Notes under the pieces: generated by a model
What the model was told of the DNA's origin: nothing
What the model saw: only the letters and a program-made list of their open reading frames with translations
Database searches by the model: none
In this document: positions 53,258-62,093 of the stretch, piece after piece
Layout: each line of letters starts with the position of its first letter
How positions within the stretch are numbered: the stretch's first letter is position 1
DNA from: Tepidibacter mesophilus
GTDB taxonomy: Bacteria; Bacillota; Clostridia; Peptostreptococcales; Peptostreptococcaceae
Length of the DNA: 64,000 bases
Assembly (NCBI RefSeq): GCF_002724055.1
Contig: NZ_BDQY01000014.1
Coordinates: forward strand, 22,257 to 86,256
Reading direction: 5' to 3'
Position numbers and translations under genes: made by a program

Positions 53258-54865
53258 ATGGGAAAGAAGATTTTTACATTGGTATCTGTATTTGTAGTTT
53301 GTCTAAGTTTTATGCTAGTTGGAGAAGAAAGTTTTGCCGTAGAAAAAAGTGTAAAAGTTAGATTACCAAAATTTAATGTTACTATAAATGAAAATAAGAT
53401 TGATAATTTATATCGAGAATATCCACTTTTGGTATATAAAGATATGACATATTTTCCAATGACATGGTATGATTGTAGGCTTTTGGGATTAGAAACGAAA
53501 TGGACACAGGATGAAGGTTTTAAAATTATTCAAAGTAAGGTCACATCATCTTATGTACCATATAAAACAAAACATAAAAATAGAAATAGTTATAATGCAA
53601 CTATACCTACATTTAAGATTACAGCAAATGGGAATTCAATTGATAATTCTAAAGAGGAATATCCTCTTTTAACCTTTAACAATGTAACATATTTTCCACT
53701 CACATGGAAGTTTGCCCATGATACATTTGGTTGGGAATATGTTTGGGATAAATCAAAAGGACTTATGATAAAATCTAATAACCCTCAGGTAAAAACAGTA
53801 AATCTTCCTAAATATGCAGGTGAAAATGATGTTGCTATATTTAATGGTTTTTATTATTTTGTAGAGACTGTAAATAAGACAAATAAAGTGTATAGAGTTA
53901 AGGAAAATAATTTATCAAATAAAGAACTAGTGTATTCTTATGAATTCGATTACAATAATAATTTACCATTTTATATAAGAGATAAAGCCCTTTGGTTTCA
54001 CTATCATGTTGGAACTGCTGTAATGGGGTCTGATGTATATTGTAAGGTAAATGATAATGGAAAAGCTACAGTAGAAGAATGTGGTTATCTTGATTTTGAA
54101 AATACTTCAAAGGGGATATTGGAGATAGATCAAGGTACTTCACCATATGCTAATAATCTTTGGCTTATACCAACAGGACAAGAAAGAGAGCATGGAAAAA
54201 GTATAGGGAATCCAAATCTTACATACGGATGGCATATAGTAACAGAAGGAACTAACACAGGCTATAGTCATGATGGTTGTACTACTATAATGAATGATGA
54301 TATATATATACTTGCATCTGCTTATCCAATAAAAGATAGTGAACAAAATTATATTTATAAAATAAATTTAAATACAAATGAAACTATAAAGATTACAAAT
54401 TTTGGAGTGGAAAATTTTAAAATTGTAAATAATAAGATTTACTATGTAAAAGATGAGGACCAATATTTGTATTCATCAAACTTAGATGGAAACAATGAAA
54501 AAAAATTATCTGATAATAAACTTTCTGGTTATTATGATAGATATTATGAAGTAGATGGAAATGTATATTATGCTATATCAGATAAAGATGGAAATTTAAA
54601 ATTGTATAAGGTAGATACAGATAAAGATAAAGAAGATACACTTGTATTAAAGGAATATTTAAAAAGTATTAAAATAGAAAATAATAAAATAATATGTACT
54701 CTTTTATCTGAAGAAGATTATGGTATAAAAGTGTTTGACAAATCTGGTGATTTAAATTTAGCAATTACAGATCAAGTTTCTGATAATTTTGTAAATGGCG
54801 ATAAAATTTTAATAACTTCAGGAAGTGATAAATCAATAAAATTAGTGGAATTAAAAAGTAATTAA
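53258..54865 (+). CDS. Secreted protein with two N-terminal repeats and DUF5050-like beta-propeller
   Basis: A 535-residue protein with signal peptide at about 1-28 ('SFMLVGEESFA'). Two related repeats of about 65 residues follow: 'FNVTINENKIDNLYREYPLL...YFPMTW' and 'FKITANGNSIDNSKEEYPLL...YFPLTW', which resemble degenerate copper-amine-oxidase-N/stalk domains. The rest (about 170-535) has periodic strands such as 'YFVETVNKTNKVYRV', 'DQYLYSSNLDGNNEKKLSDN' and 'DGNVYYAISDKDGNLKLYKV', the pattern of a DUF5050/prolow-density-type propeller. Function unknown; probably a surface or cell-wall protein. AAGGAGGCG precedes the ATG. Confidence 0.78.
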   Translation: MGKKIFTLVSVFVVCLSFMLVGEESFAVEKSVKVRLPKFNVTINENKIDNLYREYPLLVYKDMTYFPMTWYDCRLLGLETKWTQDEGFKIIQSKVTSSYVPYKTKHKNRNSYNATIPTFKITANGNSIDNSKEEYPLLTFNNVTYFPLTWKFAHDTFGWEYVWDKSKGLMIKSNNPQVKTVNLPKYAGENDVAIFNGFYYFVETVNKTNKVYRVKENNLSNKELVYSYEFDYNNNLPFYIRDKALWFHYHVGTAVMGSDVYCKVNDNGKATVEECGYLDFENTSKGILEIDQGTSPYANNLWLIPTGQEREHGKSIGNPNLTYGWHIVTEGTNTGYSHDGCTTIMNDDIYILASAYPIKDSEQNYIYKINLNTNETIKITNFGVENFKIVNNKIYYVKDEDQYLYSSNLDGNNEKKLSDNKLSGYYDRYYEVDGNVYYAISDKDGNLKLYKVDTDKDKEDTLVLKEYLKSIKIENNKIICTLLSEEDYGIKVFDKSGDLNLAITDQVSDNFVNGDKILITSGSDKSIKLVELKSN

Positions 54866-54891
54866 AAATCATATAATACTGAACAACAAAA

Positions 54892-54915
54892 GAGAGAGTA
54901 CTGTGTACTCTCTTC
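54892..54915 (+). repeat. GAGAGTAC-TGT-GTACTCTC hairpin, copy 1
   Basis: A stem-loop about 27 nt after the preceding stop, possibly a terminator (CTTCTACTTT follows). The same hairpin occurs at 57164-57190. Confidence 0.65.
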
Positions 54916-54936
54916 TACTTTAAGGATTATACATAT

Positions 54937-54990
54937 ACAGGTTTTATTATAGTAAATATTTTGGATAAAACTGTTATTGGGTTGAATATT
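54937..54990 (+). repeat. Dispersed ~50-bp repeat, copy 1
   Basis: The segment around GTTTTATTATAGTAAATATT, TGGATAAAACTGTTATT matches 57495-57533 with only a few substitutions. It is non-coding here. Confidence 0.6.
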
Positions 54991-55118
54991 ATATATAGAC
55001 TCTAACATGTATTATATGGAAAAGTTCATATTAAATAAAAGATTGCACATGGAATAAAAAGTAAAAATTTGATAAAATATACTCAACGTGCAAATAAAAG
55101 GATTTGGAGGGGTATATA

Positions 55119-56315
55119 ATGAAAAAAATTATTAAATTATTTACTTTAATTTTTTTAATCAGTTTTTCTGTAAGTAATGTTAGTTTTGCAGAAAATCCAA
55201 TTAAAGTAATTCTTAATAATAAAGCTTTACATTTTGATGTGAATCCAACTATAGTAAATGGAAGAACTTTAGTTCCAGTAAGAGAAATATTTGAAGCATT
55301 AGATTGCAAAGTTGGTTGGGATGAAAAAAGTAAAACAGTTATAGCGACTAAAGGTGATACATACATATCTTTAACTGTTGATAGCAACTACGGTGTTAAA
55401 AATGGTGAAAAAATTCAATTAGAAACACCTGCTAAAATAATAAATGGAAAGACTATGGTTCCATTAAGATTTATTGGAGAGAGTTTAAATGCTAGTATTT
55501 TATGGGATGATAAAACAAAAACAATTTCAATTAAAAGCTTAGAAACTATTATAGTAAATAATACTCAGGAATTTATAGATGCTATTGGATCTAATAGAAA
55601 GATTGTAATTCGAGAAGGGGTTTCCCTTAATCTTTCAAGTATTAAAGCCACTTATATAAAAAATCCGAATGTACATTGGGAAGAAGTTTATGATGGGTAT
55701 GAATTAATATTAGAAAATATAGAAAATTTTAGTATACAAGGTCAAAATTCTGGATATTCAGATATATTAGTAGAACCAAGATATGCAAATGTGCTTACAT
55801 TTAAAAATTGTAGTAAACTAAATTTTAAAAACATTAATGTGGGTCATACACCTGATAAAGGATCTTGTACTGGAGGTGTATTTGTATTTGAAAACTGTGG
55901 TGATATAAATATTGAAAAATCTAGACTGTTTGGATGTGGAACAGAAGGTTTAAATTTAAATGGGGTAAATAAATTAAATTTTGTTGATTCAATTATTACA
56001 GACTGTACATATGATCTTATGACTATAGATAGCTCTAGCAATATAGAGTTTGAAAATAGTACATTAAGTGAAACTATAGCTTTTAATGGGCTTATAAATA
56101 TAAGTAATAGTTATAATGTTAAATTTGATAATTGCGATATACATAATAATAAAGCAAATAGATCATATGATAAGTCAAATGGTTGTTTAATGGATGTTGA
56201 TTTATCTGAAAATGTATATATTGAAAATTCAAGAATTTACAATAATGAGGTGAGTTCTATATTCAGAAATGCTGAATCAGTTATAGTTAAGGATACAGTA
56301 ATAGAAGAAAATTAA
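55119..56315 (+). CDS. Secreted copper-amine-oxidase-N domain plus beta-helix protein
   Basis: The ATG at 55119 after GGAGGGG gives 398 residues. Signal peptide at about 1-23 ('SVSNVSFA'). A CuAO_N1/stalk domain follows (about 25-150) with 'VNGRTLVPVREIFEALDCKVGWDEKSKTV' in two overlapping halves and 'MVPLRFIGESLNASILWDDKTKTI', common in clostridial cell-surface proteins. The C-terminal part (about 150-398) is a right-handed beta-helix of pectate-lyase type with repeats such as 'NCGDINIEKSRLFGCGTEGL' and 'SSNIEFENSTLSE'. Function unknown; a carbohydrate-binding or adhesin role is a guess. Confidence 0.82.
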   Translation: MKKIIKLFTLIFLISFSVSNVSFAENPIKVILNNKALHFDVNPTIVNGRTLVPVREIFEALDCKVGWDEKSKTVIATKGDTYISLTVDSNYGVKNGEKIQLETPAKIINGKTMVPLRFIGESLNASILWDDKTKTISIKSLETIIVNNTQEFIDAIGSNRKIVIREGVSLNLSSIKATYIKNPNVHWEEVYDGYELILENIENFSIQGQNSGYSDILVEPRYANVLTFKNCSKLNFKNINVGHTPDKGSCTGGVFVFENCGDINIEKSRLFGCGTEGLNLNGVNKLNFVDSIITDCTYDLMTIDSSSNIEFENSTLSETIAFNGLINISNSYNVKFDNCDIHNNKANRSYDKSNGCLMDVDLSENVYIENSRIYNNEVSSIFRNAESVIVKDTVIEEN

Positions 56316-56336
56316 ATATTAAATCTTTAGGATTTT

Positions 56337-56378
56337 AAAATATTTCAACTTGGCAACGATGAGTTGAAATATTTTTTT
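56337..56378 (+). terminator. Terminator of the beta-helix protein gene
   Basis: AAATATTTCAACT ... AGTTGAAATATTTTTTT, a 13-bp stem with a 10-nt loop and long T-run. Confidence 0.85.
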
Positions 56379-56494
56379 GGGATTTTGAAGTACTATTGAG
56401 TTTAAATGATAAGAATAATTTTGTCAAAAATAAATTAATGGTATATTATAAATTCAAAAAACAGAAAATGTGAATTTTGAGAGGACAAAAATAG

Positions 56495-57160
56495 ATGAAT
56501 AAGAAAAAAATTATAATAAGGACTATTTTAATGATATTAGTTTTTGTAATTGTTTACGGGATGGGGTATTTATACATAGATATAATGGGATATCCAAGCA
56601 AAATAAAGGCTACTAGACCAAGAGCGGAAAAATATATAGAGGAAAGATATCCTAAACTAGATATAGATGATTTAAAAACATGGTATGACTGCAAATTATG
56701 TGCATATGGTGCAACTGTTACAACGAAAGAGAAAAATCCAATTACTTTTTATATTGAATTCTATAATACTGGATATGAATCAGATAATTACATAGAAGAG
56801 AAGTTAAAACCTCAGATTGAGGAATCAATACTTAATATGCTAAAAAACAAAAATTATAAAATAACGGATATAGACACATATATACATGTAGAAGATGATG
56901 TTCAATTAAGTGAAGAGACTGAGTTTAATAAAGACTTACCTATAAAGATAAGTTTGTGGATAGATTGGAAAGATAAGAATATTACTAAAGAACAATTCAT
57001 TAAAAAATCATTAGATATAAAAAGTATTATAGATAATGAAGGTATAAGTGTAGATAGTTATAGTTTTGATTGCCAATATAATAAGGAAAAGTCATATAGG
57101 TTATGGTTAGATGAAGAAAATATGGATAAAAGTATGGAAGAATTAATAATTTCATCATAA
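56495..57160 (+). CDS. Membrane-anchored protein, YfjL-like, function unknown
   Basis: A 221-residue protein with one N-terminal membrane helix (about 9-29, 'TILMILVFVIVYGMGYLYI'), followed by 'SKIKATRPRAEKYIEERYP', similar to the start of the YfjL-like lipoprotein/membrane family, and a mixed alpha/beta extracytoplasmic domain with two close cysteines ('YDCKLCAYGA'). I cannot assign a role. The ribosome site (GAGAGGACAAAAATAG) is adequate. It is followed by the second copy of the hairpin repeat. Confidence 0.6.
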   Translation: MNKKKIIIRTILMILVFVIVYGMGYLYIDIMGYPSKIKATRPRAEKYIEERYPKLDIDDLKTWYDCKLCAYGATVTTKEKNPITFYIEFYNTGYESDNYIEEKLKPQIEESILNMLKNKNYKITDIDTYIHVEDDVQLSEETEFNKDLPIKISLWIDWKDKNITKEQFIKKSLDIKSIIDNEGISVDSYSFDCQYNKEKSYRLWLDEENMDKSMEELIISS

Positions 57161-57163
57161 CAA

Positions 57164-57190
57164 AAGAGAGAGTACTGTGTACTCTCTCTT
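57164..57190 (+). repeat. GAGAGTAC-TGT-GTACTCTC hairpin, copy 2
   Basis: AGAGAGAGTAC-TGT-GTACTCTCTCT, an 11-bp stem that matches the hairpin at 54892. Both follow the stop codon of a surface-protein gene. Confidence 0.7.
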
Positions 57191-57206
57191 CAAATTCACT
57201 AATTAA

Positions 57207-57281
57207 ACTTGGCAGGGCGGCGTATCCTGCATCTCTGATTACTACCTAAGTAGCGTGTTGGGAGCCATTTCCAACTTCAAA
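57207..57281. other. GC-rich patch with three consecutive hairpins, unidentified
   Basis: In an AT-rich gap this stretch folds as GCAGGG-CGGCGTA-TCCTGC, then CTAC-CTAA-GTAG, then GTTGGG-AGCCATT-TCCAAC. It has no long ORF on either strand. It looks like a structured RNA or the end of a lost insertion element; I cannot identify it. Confidence 0.45.
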
Positions 57282-57439
57282 TTTAATTAATAATAGTTTA
57301 TGTTTCTATATAACTATATATTTAGAGAAATCTGATGTCATTAAATATATGTCTTTTCTAAAATATAATACAATCATTATAATATATAAATTATGAAATA
57401 TCCAATATGTAGATGAAGGAATCTTTAAATTTAGGAATT

Positions 57440-57712
57440 TTTCTTGCTGGAAATGGTATTTTGTCTTTTGATGTAAGAAATATACACATATATATGTTTT
57501 ATCATAGTAAATATTATGGATAAAATTGTTATTATGTCGACTGTTGGATATAGCATCTTCAACATAGATGTCAAGGCAAAAAAAGGAATACAACTGAAGT
57601 TGCTAAAAGTATGAAGGTAAAGTAATAAATTATTCAATTAAGAAATATTATCTAAGTTATATTGGAGAATGTGATACTTGTGGAGAGGACTATAATAATA
57701 CCTCTATTTGAA
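57440..57712 (+). pseudogene. Gene remnants and repeat copy 2
   Basis: This interval contains the second ~50-bp repeat copy (57495-57533), a segment ending AAGGCAAAAAAAGGAAT similar to 59975-60020, and an open tail coding 'SYIGECDTCGEDYNNTSI' (CxxC, stop about 57708-57710) with no start or ribosome site. I read it as decayed gene fragments. No family can be named. 57282-57440 shows nothing I can support. Confidence 0.4.
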
Positions 57713-57856
57713 ATCAAAAGAGATATTAATGTATTAATATAAGCTGAAATTAAATAATTGCAATTTAGCAGATGAAACGTTTGAAACTCATGTAAAAATA
57801 TGTTAATATTTCCATGGATGGCCATTCCAAAAATACTGGTGAAGGAGATTTTAGTT

Positions 57857-58645
57857 ATGAATAAATTAATTAAAAAATTATCTTTGGCACTTACTTTTAC
57901 ATTGATGTTTTCAACAGCTGCTTATGCAGAAGCAGGATTAAATTTAGATAAAAAAGAGGAGTTGAAAGAAGAATTAACTCAACAATACCAAAATGATGAA
58001 GAATTTCAAATAGAAAAAGAAGAATTAGGAGAAGAAATAGGACAAGAAATGATTGACTACATGGCTGAAAGAACATTACAAAGACCTCCTATTAGAGTTA
58101 AACGTAGTGGTAATGGTTCTATTTTTCTTGTAGATATACCTTACGTTAAACAAATCAATGGATATTACTGTGGGCCAGCTAGTGTGTTACAAACACTATA
58201 TGCTATGAATAAAGAAGATGAAGTAAGCGGAAGTAGTGATAGTAGCAAACAAAAAACTTTAGGAAATAGTATGGGAACAAAAAGTGGTATGGGAACATAT
58301 GTATATAAAGTGAAAAATGAGATTAATAAATATTCTGATAATGATTATGTATATAAAAAGGGTTCTGACATGACTATAGATGATTTTGAAGATAATTTAA
58401 CGTATAGCTTAATGTACGATGCAGCTCCTATTCTGCATTCAAAAACAAAATATTTAGGTTACTATAATGGAAAAAATTTAGGTCATTATATAAATGTTGA
58501 TTTTATAAATAGATCTGGAGATGATGTTGGTTTAATGGATTGTAATTATGACTCTGATTATAGTGGACACAGAGATGTATCTCTTGAAGAGGCTTATAAT
58601 GCTATTTCAAAAGAATCTGAGAGATATTTAATATATTTACCATAA
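57857..58645 (+). CDS. Secreted C39-like cysteine peptidase
   Basis: The ATG at 57857 after GAAGGAGATTTTAG gives 262 residues; an in-frame ATG at 57800 has no ribosome site. Signal peptide at about 1-24 ('TLMFSTAAYA'). A short acidic helical pro-region (about 30-80) precedes a C39-like domain: catalytic Cys in 'IPYVKQINGYYCGPASVLQTLY', His in 'NLGHYINVDFINRSG' and the following acidic 'GLMDCNYDSDY'. C39-like proteins of this form are secreted peptidases or inactive relatives; the substrate is unknown. It has its own terminator. Confidence 0.86.
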   Translation: MNKLIKKLSLALTFTLMFSTAAYAEAGLNLDKKEELKEELTQQYQNDEEFQIEKEELGEEIGQEMIDYMAERTLQRPPIRVKRSGNGSIFLVDIPYVKQINGYYCGPASVLQTLYAMNKEDEVSGSSDSSKQKTLGNSMGTKSGMGTYVYKVKNEINKYSDNDYVYKKGSDMTIDDFEDNLTYSLMYDAAPILHSKTKYLGYYNGKNLGHYINVDFINRSGDDVGLMDCNYDSDYSGHRDVSLEEAYNAISKESERYLIYLP

Positions 58646-58660
58646 TAAGTTTGTTTAAAA

Positions 58661-58708
58661 ATATAAATCCTCTCAGAGTTTAAAGTCTGAAAGGGTTTAT
58701 ATTTTTTA
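58661..58708 (+). terminator. Terminator of the C39-like peptidase gene
   Basis: ATATAAATCCTCTCAGA ... TCTGAAAGGGTTTATAT, with one mismatch and one wobble, then TTTTTT. Confidence 0.8.
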
Positions 58709-58755
58709 TTAATATATGAAAGGAGATTATGCATTAAATTAATATAAAATTATTT

Positions 58756-59895
58756 ATGCATATAGAATATATGAATAAAAAAAATATATTTTTAATATTT
58801 TCTTTAGCAGTTATAGCAACTATAATTGTTCTTTATCCAAAAAATCAGAGTATTAATTTAGATAAAGCAGAGGATATATCACATAAATTTACAGTACAAA
58901 AAACACAAGAACATATATCCAATAATATAAAAACACAAGAATACCAATTACCTATACCTGAAGGTGGAGAAATAGGAGATCAAACTGTTTATGGAAATCA
59001 TGTTTACTATATTGTTTTATATATGAAAGAAATGTCCAATTTTGCACAAAAAGCAGAAATATATCAATACAATATAGTAAATAAAGATTATAAATTGATT
59101 TTTGAATATAAAAATTTAAATTATGATATATATGTTAATGAATTAAGAGCTAATGAAAATTATTTATTTTGGGAAAATTTTGATCCTCAAAATAATTGGA
59201 GTTTGAACAAATTCAATCTTAGTACCAATGAAGTTGAACCTATAATAACATCAAAAGATACAGATTCTAAAATTTTACCAAGCATTGAAGTAACCAATAA
59301 ATATTTAGCTTGGTATGAATATGTAAATAAAAAAGCTTATCTAATGATTTATTCTATAGAAAAAAACGAAATAAAGGTTATCGATAAAAACATTCATTTG
59401 GAATCTCCATATGATAGAGCGTATATTAGGAATAATAAAATTACATATTTAACTATTGATAATAAAAATAAATATATAAATATATATAATTTAGATGAAA
59501 ACAAAAACAAAGTATTAAATATATCTAAAAATATAGAGATCAAAAACGTTTTATCAAATGATAATTTTACAGTTTGGCATGAAGACTATGGAATGAGTAA
59601 TGTATATGTTTATGATCATAGATTAAAAAAACTTTATTTGATTAATTCAAAACGCAATGGTCATAATATATTTGCTATTAATTTGTGTAAGAATTATATA
59701 TTTATAAACGACAGTAAAAAATCTAATATATTTTGTTTTGATATAAATAATAAGAAAAAAACAAATTTAACAAAAAAATTAAACAACGATAAGAATTTAT
59801 ATACATTAACAACAGTAAGCGCAGATAACAAATTCATAGCCCAAAATACTACAATTGAAGGTATACTAAGTTTAATAGTTACAATTAAAAAATAA
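58756..59895 (+). CDS. Membrane-anchored beta-propeller-like protein
   Basis: A 379-residue protein with one N-terminal helix ('NIFLIFSLAVIATIIVLYP') and an extracytoplasmic part with repeated strand pairs ('VYGNHVYYIVLYMKEM', 'ANENYLFWENFDPQNNW', 'TNKYLAWYEYVNKKAYLMIYS', 'SNDNFTVWHEDYGMSNVYVYD'), typical of a TolB/DUF5050-type propeller. The start is uncertain: the best ribosome site (AAAGGAG, 58719) serves an ATG-CAT-TAA minimal frame at 58729, and the real start is 58756 or 58771. A duplicated TTATGCAT lies between. Function unknown. Confidence 0.7.
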   Translation: MHIEYMNKKNIFLIFSLAVIATIIVLYPKNQSINLDKAEDISHKFTVQKTQEHISNNIKTQEYQLPIPEGGEIGDQTVYGNHVYYIVLYMKEMSNFAQKAEIYQYNIVNKDYKLIFEYKNLNYDIYVNELRANENYLFWENFDPQNNWSLNKFNLSTNEVEPIITSKDTDSKILPSIEVTNKYLAWYEYVNKKAYLMIYSIEKNEIKVIDKNIHLESPYDRAYIRNNKITYLTIDNKNKYINIYNLDENKNKVLNISKNIEIKNVLSNDNFTVWHEDYGMSNVYVYDHRLKKLYLINSKRNGHNIFAINLCKNYIFINDSKKSNIFCFDINNKKKTNLTKKLNNDKNLYTLTTVSADNKFIAQNTTIEGILSLIVTIKK

Positions 59896-59909
59896 CTATT
59901 GTTACATAA

Positions 59910-59948
59910 AAAAAGGTGATTTCTGTATAGTGCAGAAATCATTTTTTA
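59910..59948 (+). terminator. Terminator of the propeller protein gene
   Basis: GGTGATTTCTG-TATAGTG-CAGAAATCATTTTTT, an 11-bp stem with T-run. Confidence 0.82.
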
Positions 59949-60115
59949 GTTTTGTTAAAAGAGCTTGTCATTAAGTGGATATAGATTCTCCGACATATAA
60001 GTAAAGGCAAAAAAAAGGAATGGGGATGATTTATATAATCGTTTAGAACTATGTGATTTATTATATTATAATAGAAATATAGATATTAAAATATATATAC
60101 TAAGTAGGTGTAAAT

Positions 60116-60292
60116 GTGAGACATAAGAATTATGAAGACTTAATAATGAAAAGAGCTATGGATATATTTATATAACAAGGATTAAAGTTTTTTGGAATAA
60201 ATAAATCAGTTAAAGAACAGGGGCCTACTGAATTAGTAATTTTAGAAACTAAGAACAAGTTTATATTCAAGATAATAGTTACGGTAGTTTAG
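60116..60292 (+). pseudogene. Remnant of a Rpn/PD-(D/E)XK-type protein gene
   Basis: The frame reads 'RHKNYEDLIMKRAMDIFI', a stop (60173-60175), then 'QGLKFFGINKSVKEQGPTEL' and 'VILETKNKF', ending at TAG 60290. The segment 'GPTEL..LE.KN' after a 'KFFGI' helix resembles the N-terminal part of clostridial Rpn-like nuclease/transposase proteins. The rest is lost. The internal stop and truncation mark it as dead. The family call is from memory of pattern. Confidence 0.55.
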
Positions 60293-60350
60293 AATAATAT
60301 TAGATGTGATATAATTATAGAAAAAAGCTAATTTTAATGGTGGTGATAAT

Positions 60351-61910
60351 TTGAAAAAAGTGTTTAATACAACAGGAACATGCATACCATCAATTCATTA
60401 TATGGTAGATATAAAAGATAAGCTTGATAATATAGAGAACATGATAGATAAAGGAAATTATTTTGTTATAAATAGACCAAGACAGTATGGAAAAACAACT
60501 ACTATATATTTACTTAAAAACAAGTTGAAAGAAAAATATTTAGTAGTAAGTTGTAGCTTTGAGGGATTAGGAAGTGAAACATTTAAAGATGAAAAAACAT
60601 TCAGTAATAGAATTATAAAATTAATGGCAAAATCAATTAAGTTAACAAATAAAGATATAGCAAGCAGACTTATAGAACTTTCTAAAGATGTTAATGACCT
60701 AGCTGATTTATCCGACATTATAACGGATTTTATAGAAGCAGTAGACCAAGAAGTAGTACTGTTTATAGATGAGGTAGACAAGTCAAGTAATAATCAAGTG
60801 TTTTTAAATTTCTTGGGTGTCCTTAGAAGTAAATTTTTATTAAGGCAGCAAGAAGAGGACTGTACATTCCATAGTGTTATACTTGCAGGAGTATATGATA
60901 TAAAGAATCTTAAATTAAAGCTAAGACCGGATGAGGAAGTTAAACTTAATAGTCCTTGGAATATAGCTGTTGATTTTAATTTGGATATGAGCTTTAATGA
61001 AGAAGAAATAGAGAGCATGTTAATTGAATACTGTAGAGAAAATAATTTATCTATGAATACAAATACTTTATCTAATAAACTATATTATTATACTAATGGA
61101 TATCCTTTTTTAGTGAGTAGATTGTGTCAAATAGTTGATGAAACTATATTAGACAATACTAAGAATACTTGGGATGAATATATTATTCAAAGAGCAGTAA
61201 AGTATATATTGAGAGAGCAAAATACTTTATTTGATGATTTGATAAAGAATTTAGAAAATAATAATGAACTATATGACTTGGTTAGAAATATAGTTTTAGA
61301 TGGATATAGGATAAGCTTTAATAGAGCAAATCCAATAATAGATTTAGGATATGTTTGTGGGATTTTCACAGAAGAAGATTATATTGTTAAGTTGGATAAC
61401 AGGATATATGAGCAGTTTATATATGATTATTTAATATCTAAGATAGAGGTTAAATCTGAGCAAATGTCTATATATAATTATAAGAATAACTTTATAGAGG
61501 GAGAAAAATTAAATTTAAATAAAGTAATTGAAAAATTTCAGCAGTTTATGAAAGAACAATACAGCCTTATTGATTCTAAATTCATAGAGCGAGAAGGAAG
61601 GCTACTATTTTTAGCATTTTTAAAACCTATAATAAATGGAGTTGGATTTGACTTTAAGGAAGTACAAGTAAGTCAAGAAAAAAGGTTAGATGTGGTGATA
61701 ACATATAATAAAGAAAAATATATAATAGAGCTAAAAATATGGCGTGGAGAAAAATATCATGAAGAAGGTATAAAACAATTAGTTGATTATTTAGATATAC
61801 ACGGATTAGATAAAGGTTATATGGTCGTTTATAATTTTAATAAGAGCAAAGAGTATAAAAAAGAAAATATACTAGTAGATGGTAAAGAAATATTTATTGT
61901 ATATGTATAG
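60351..61910 (+). CDS. AAA-like ATPase with C-terminal PD-(D/E)XK nuclease domain
   Basis: A 519-residue protein. The ATPase domain (about 1-300) has a P-loop variant 'NRPRQYGKTT' at 41-50 and Walker B 'VVLFIDEVDK' with Asp140-Glu141, as in the AAA-ATPase-like (pfam14516/AAA_34-type) clostridial family. A winged-helix-like middle follows. The C-terminal nuclease core has Asp447 in 'RLDVVITYNK' and Glu460-Leu-Lys462 in 'YIIELKIW', then 'GIKQLVDYLDIHG', the DUF1703/PD-(D/E)XK_9 pattern. Function unproven; relatives are multicopy and may be selfish or defence-related. The TTG start follows GGTGGTGATAA. An Rpn-like remnant lies just upstream. Confidence 0.85.
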   Translation: MKKVFNTTGTCIPSIHYMVDIKDKLDNIENMIDKGNYFVINRPRQYGKTTTIYLLKNKLKEKYLVVSCSFEGLGSETFKDEKTFSNRIIKLMAKSIKLTNKDIASRLIELSKDVNDLADLSDIITDFIEAVDQEVVLFIDEVDKSSNNQVFLNFLGVLRSKFLLRQQEEDCTFHSVILAGVYDIKNLKLKLRPDEEVKLNSPWNIAVDFNLDMSFNEEEIESMLIEYCRENNLSMNTNTLSNKLYYYTNGYPFLVSRLCQIVDETILDNTKNTWDEYIIQRAVKYILREQNTLFDDLIKNLENNNELYDLVRNIVLDGYRISFNRANPIIDLGYVCGIFTEEDYIVKLDNRIYEQFIYDYLISKIEVKSEQMSIYNYKNNFIEGEKLNLNKVIEKFQQFMKEQYSLIDSKFIEREGRLLFLAFLKPIINGVGFDFKEVQVSQEKRLDVVITYNKEKYIIELKIWRGEKYHEEGIKQLVDYLDIHGLDKGYMVVYNFNKSKEYKKENILVDGKEIFIVYV

Positions 61911-62046
61911 TAGTAAAAACTTTAGGGGTTAGTTTTAGTGATAAACATACATGTTTTATATGAAAATTAGTTTATTGTTAAGAATATAGAATCAAAAATG
62001 TAATACTTATGGAAAATTAAGAAAATTACGAAAAAATGAAATTGAC

Positions 62047-62075
62047 TTTACAAATAAGTGATAAACAAATATAAT
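62047..62075 (+). promoter_or_regulatory. Promoter of the glycine riboswitch/threonine aldolase unit
   Basis: TTTACA (62047-62052), a 17-nt spacer and TATAAT (62070-62075); the inferred RNA start is about 62082, just before the aptamer. Confidence 0.6.
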
Positions 62076-62093
62076 ACAATTTATAATTTAATA

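Noticed and set aside
57207..57281. tRNA, rRNA fragment or known riboswitch
   Set aside because: No cloverleaf, TTCGA loop or CCA end, and no match to riboswitch cores I know; kept only as an unidentified structured patch.
60351..61910. Intact transposase or insertion sequence
   Set aside because: There is a P-loop plus PD-(D/E)XK architecture, but no DDE or HUH motifs and no terminal inverted repeats around it.
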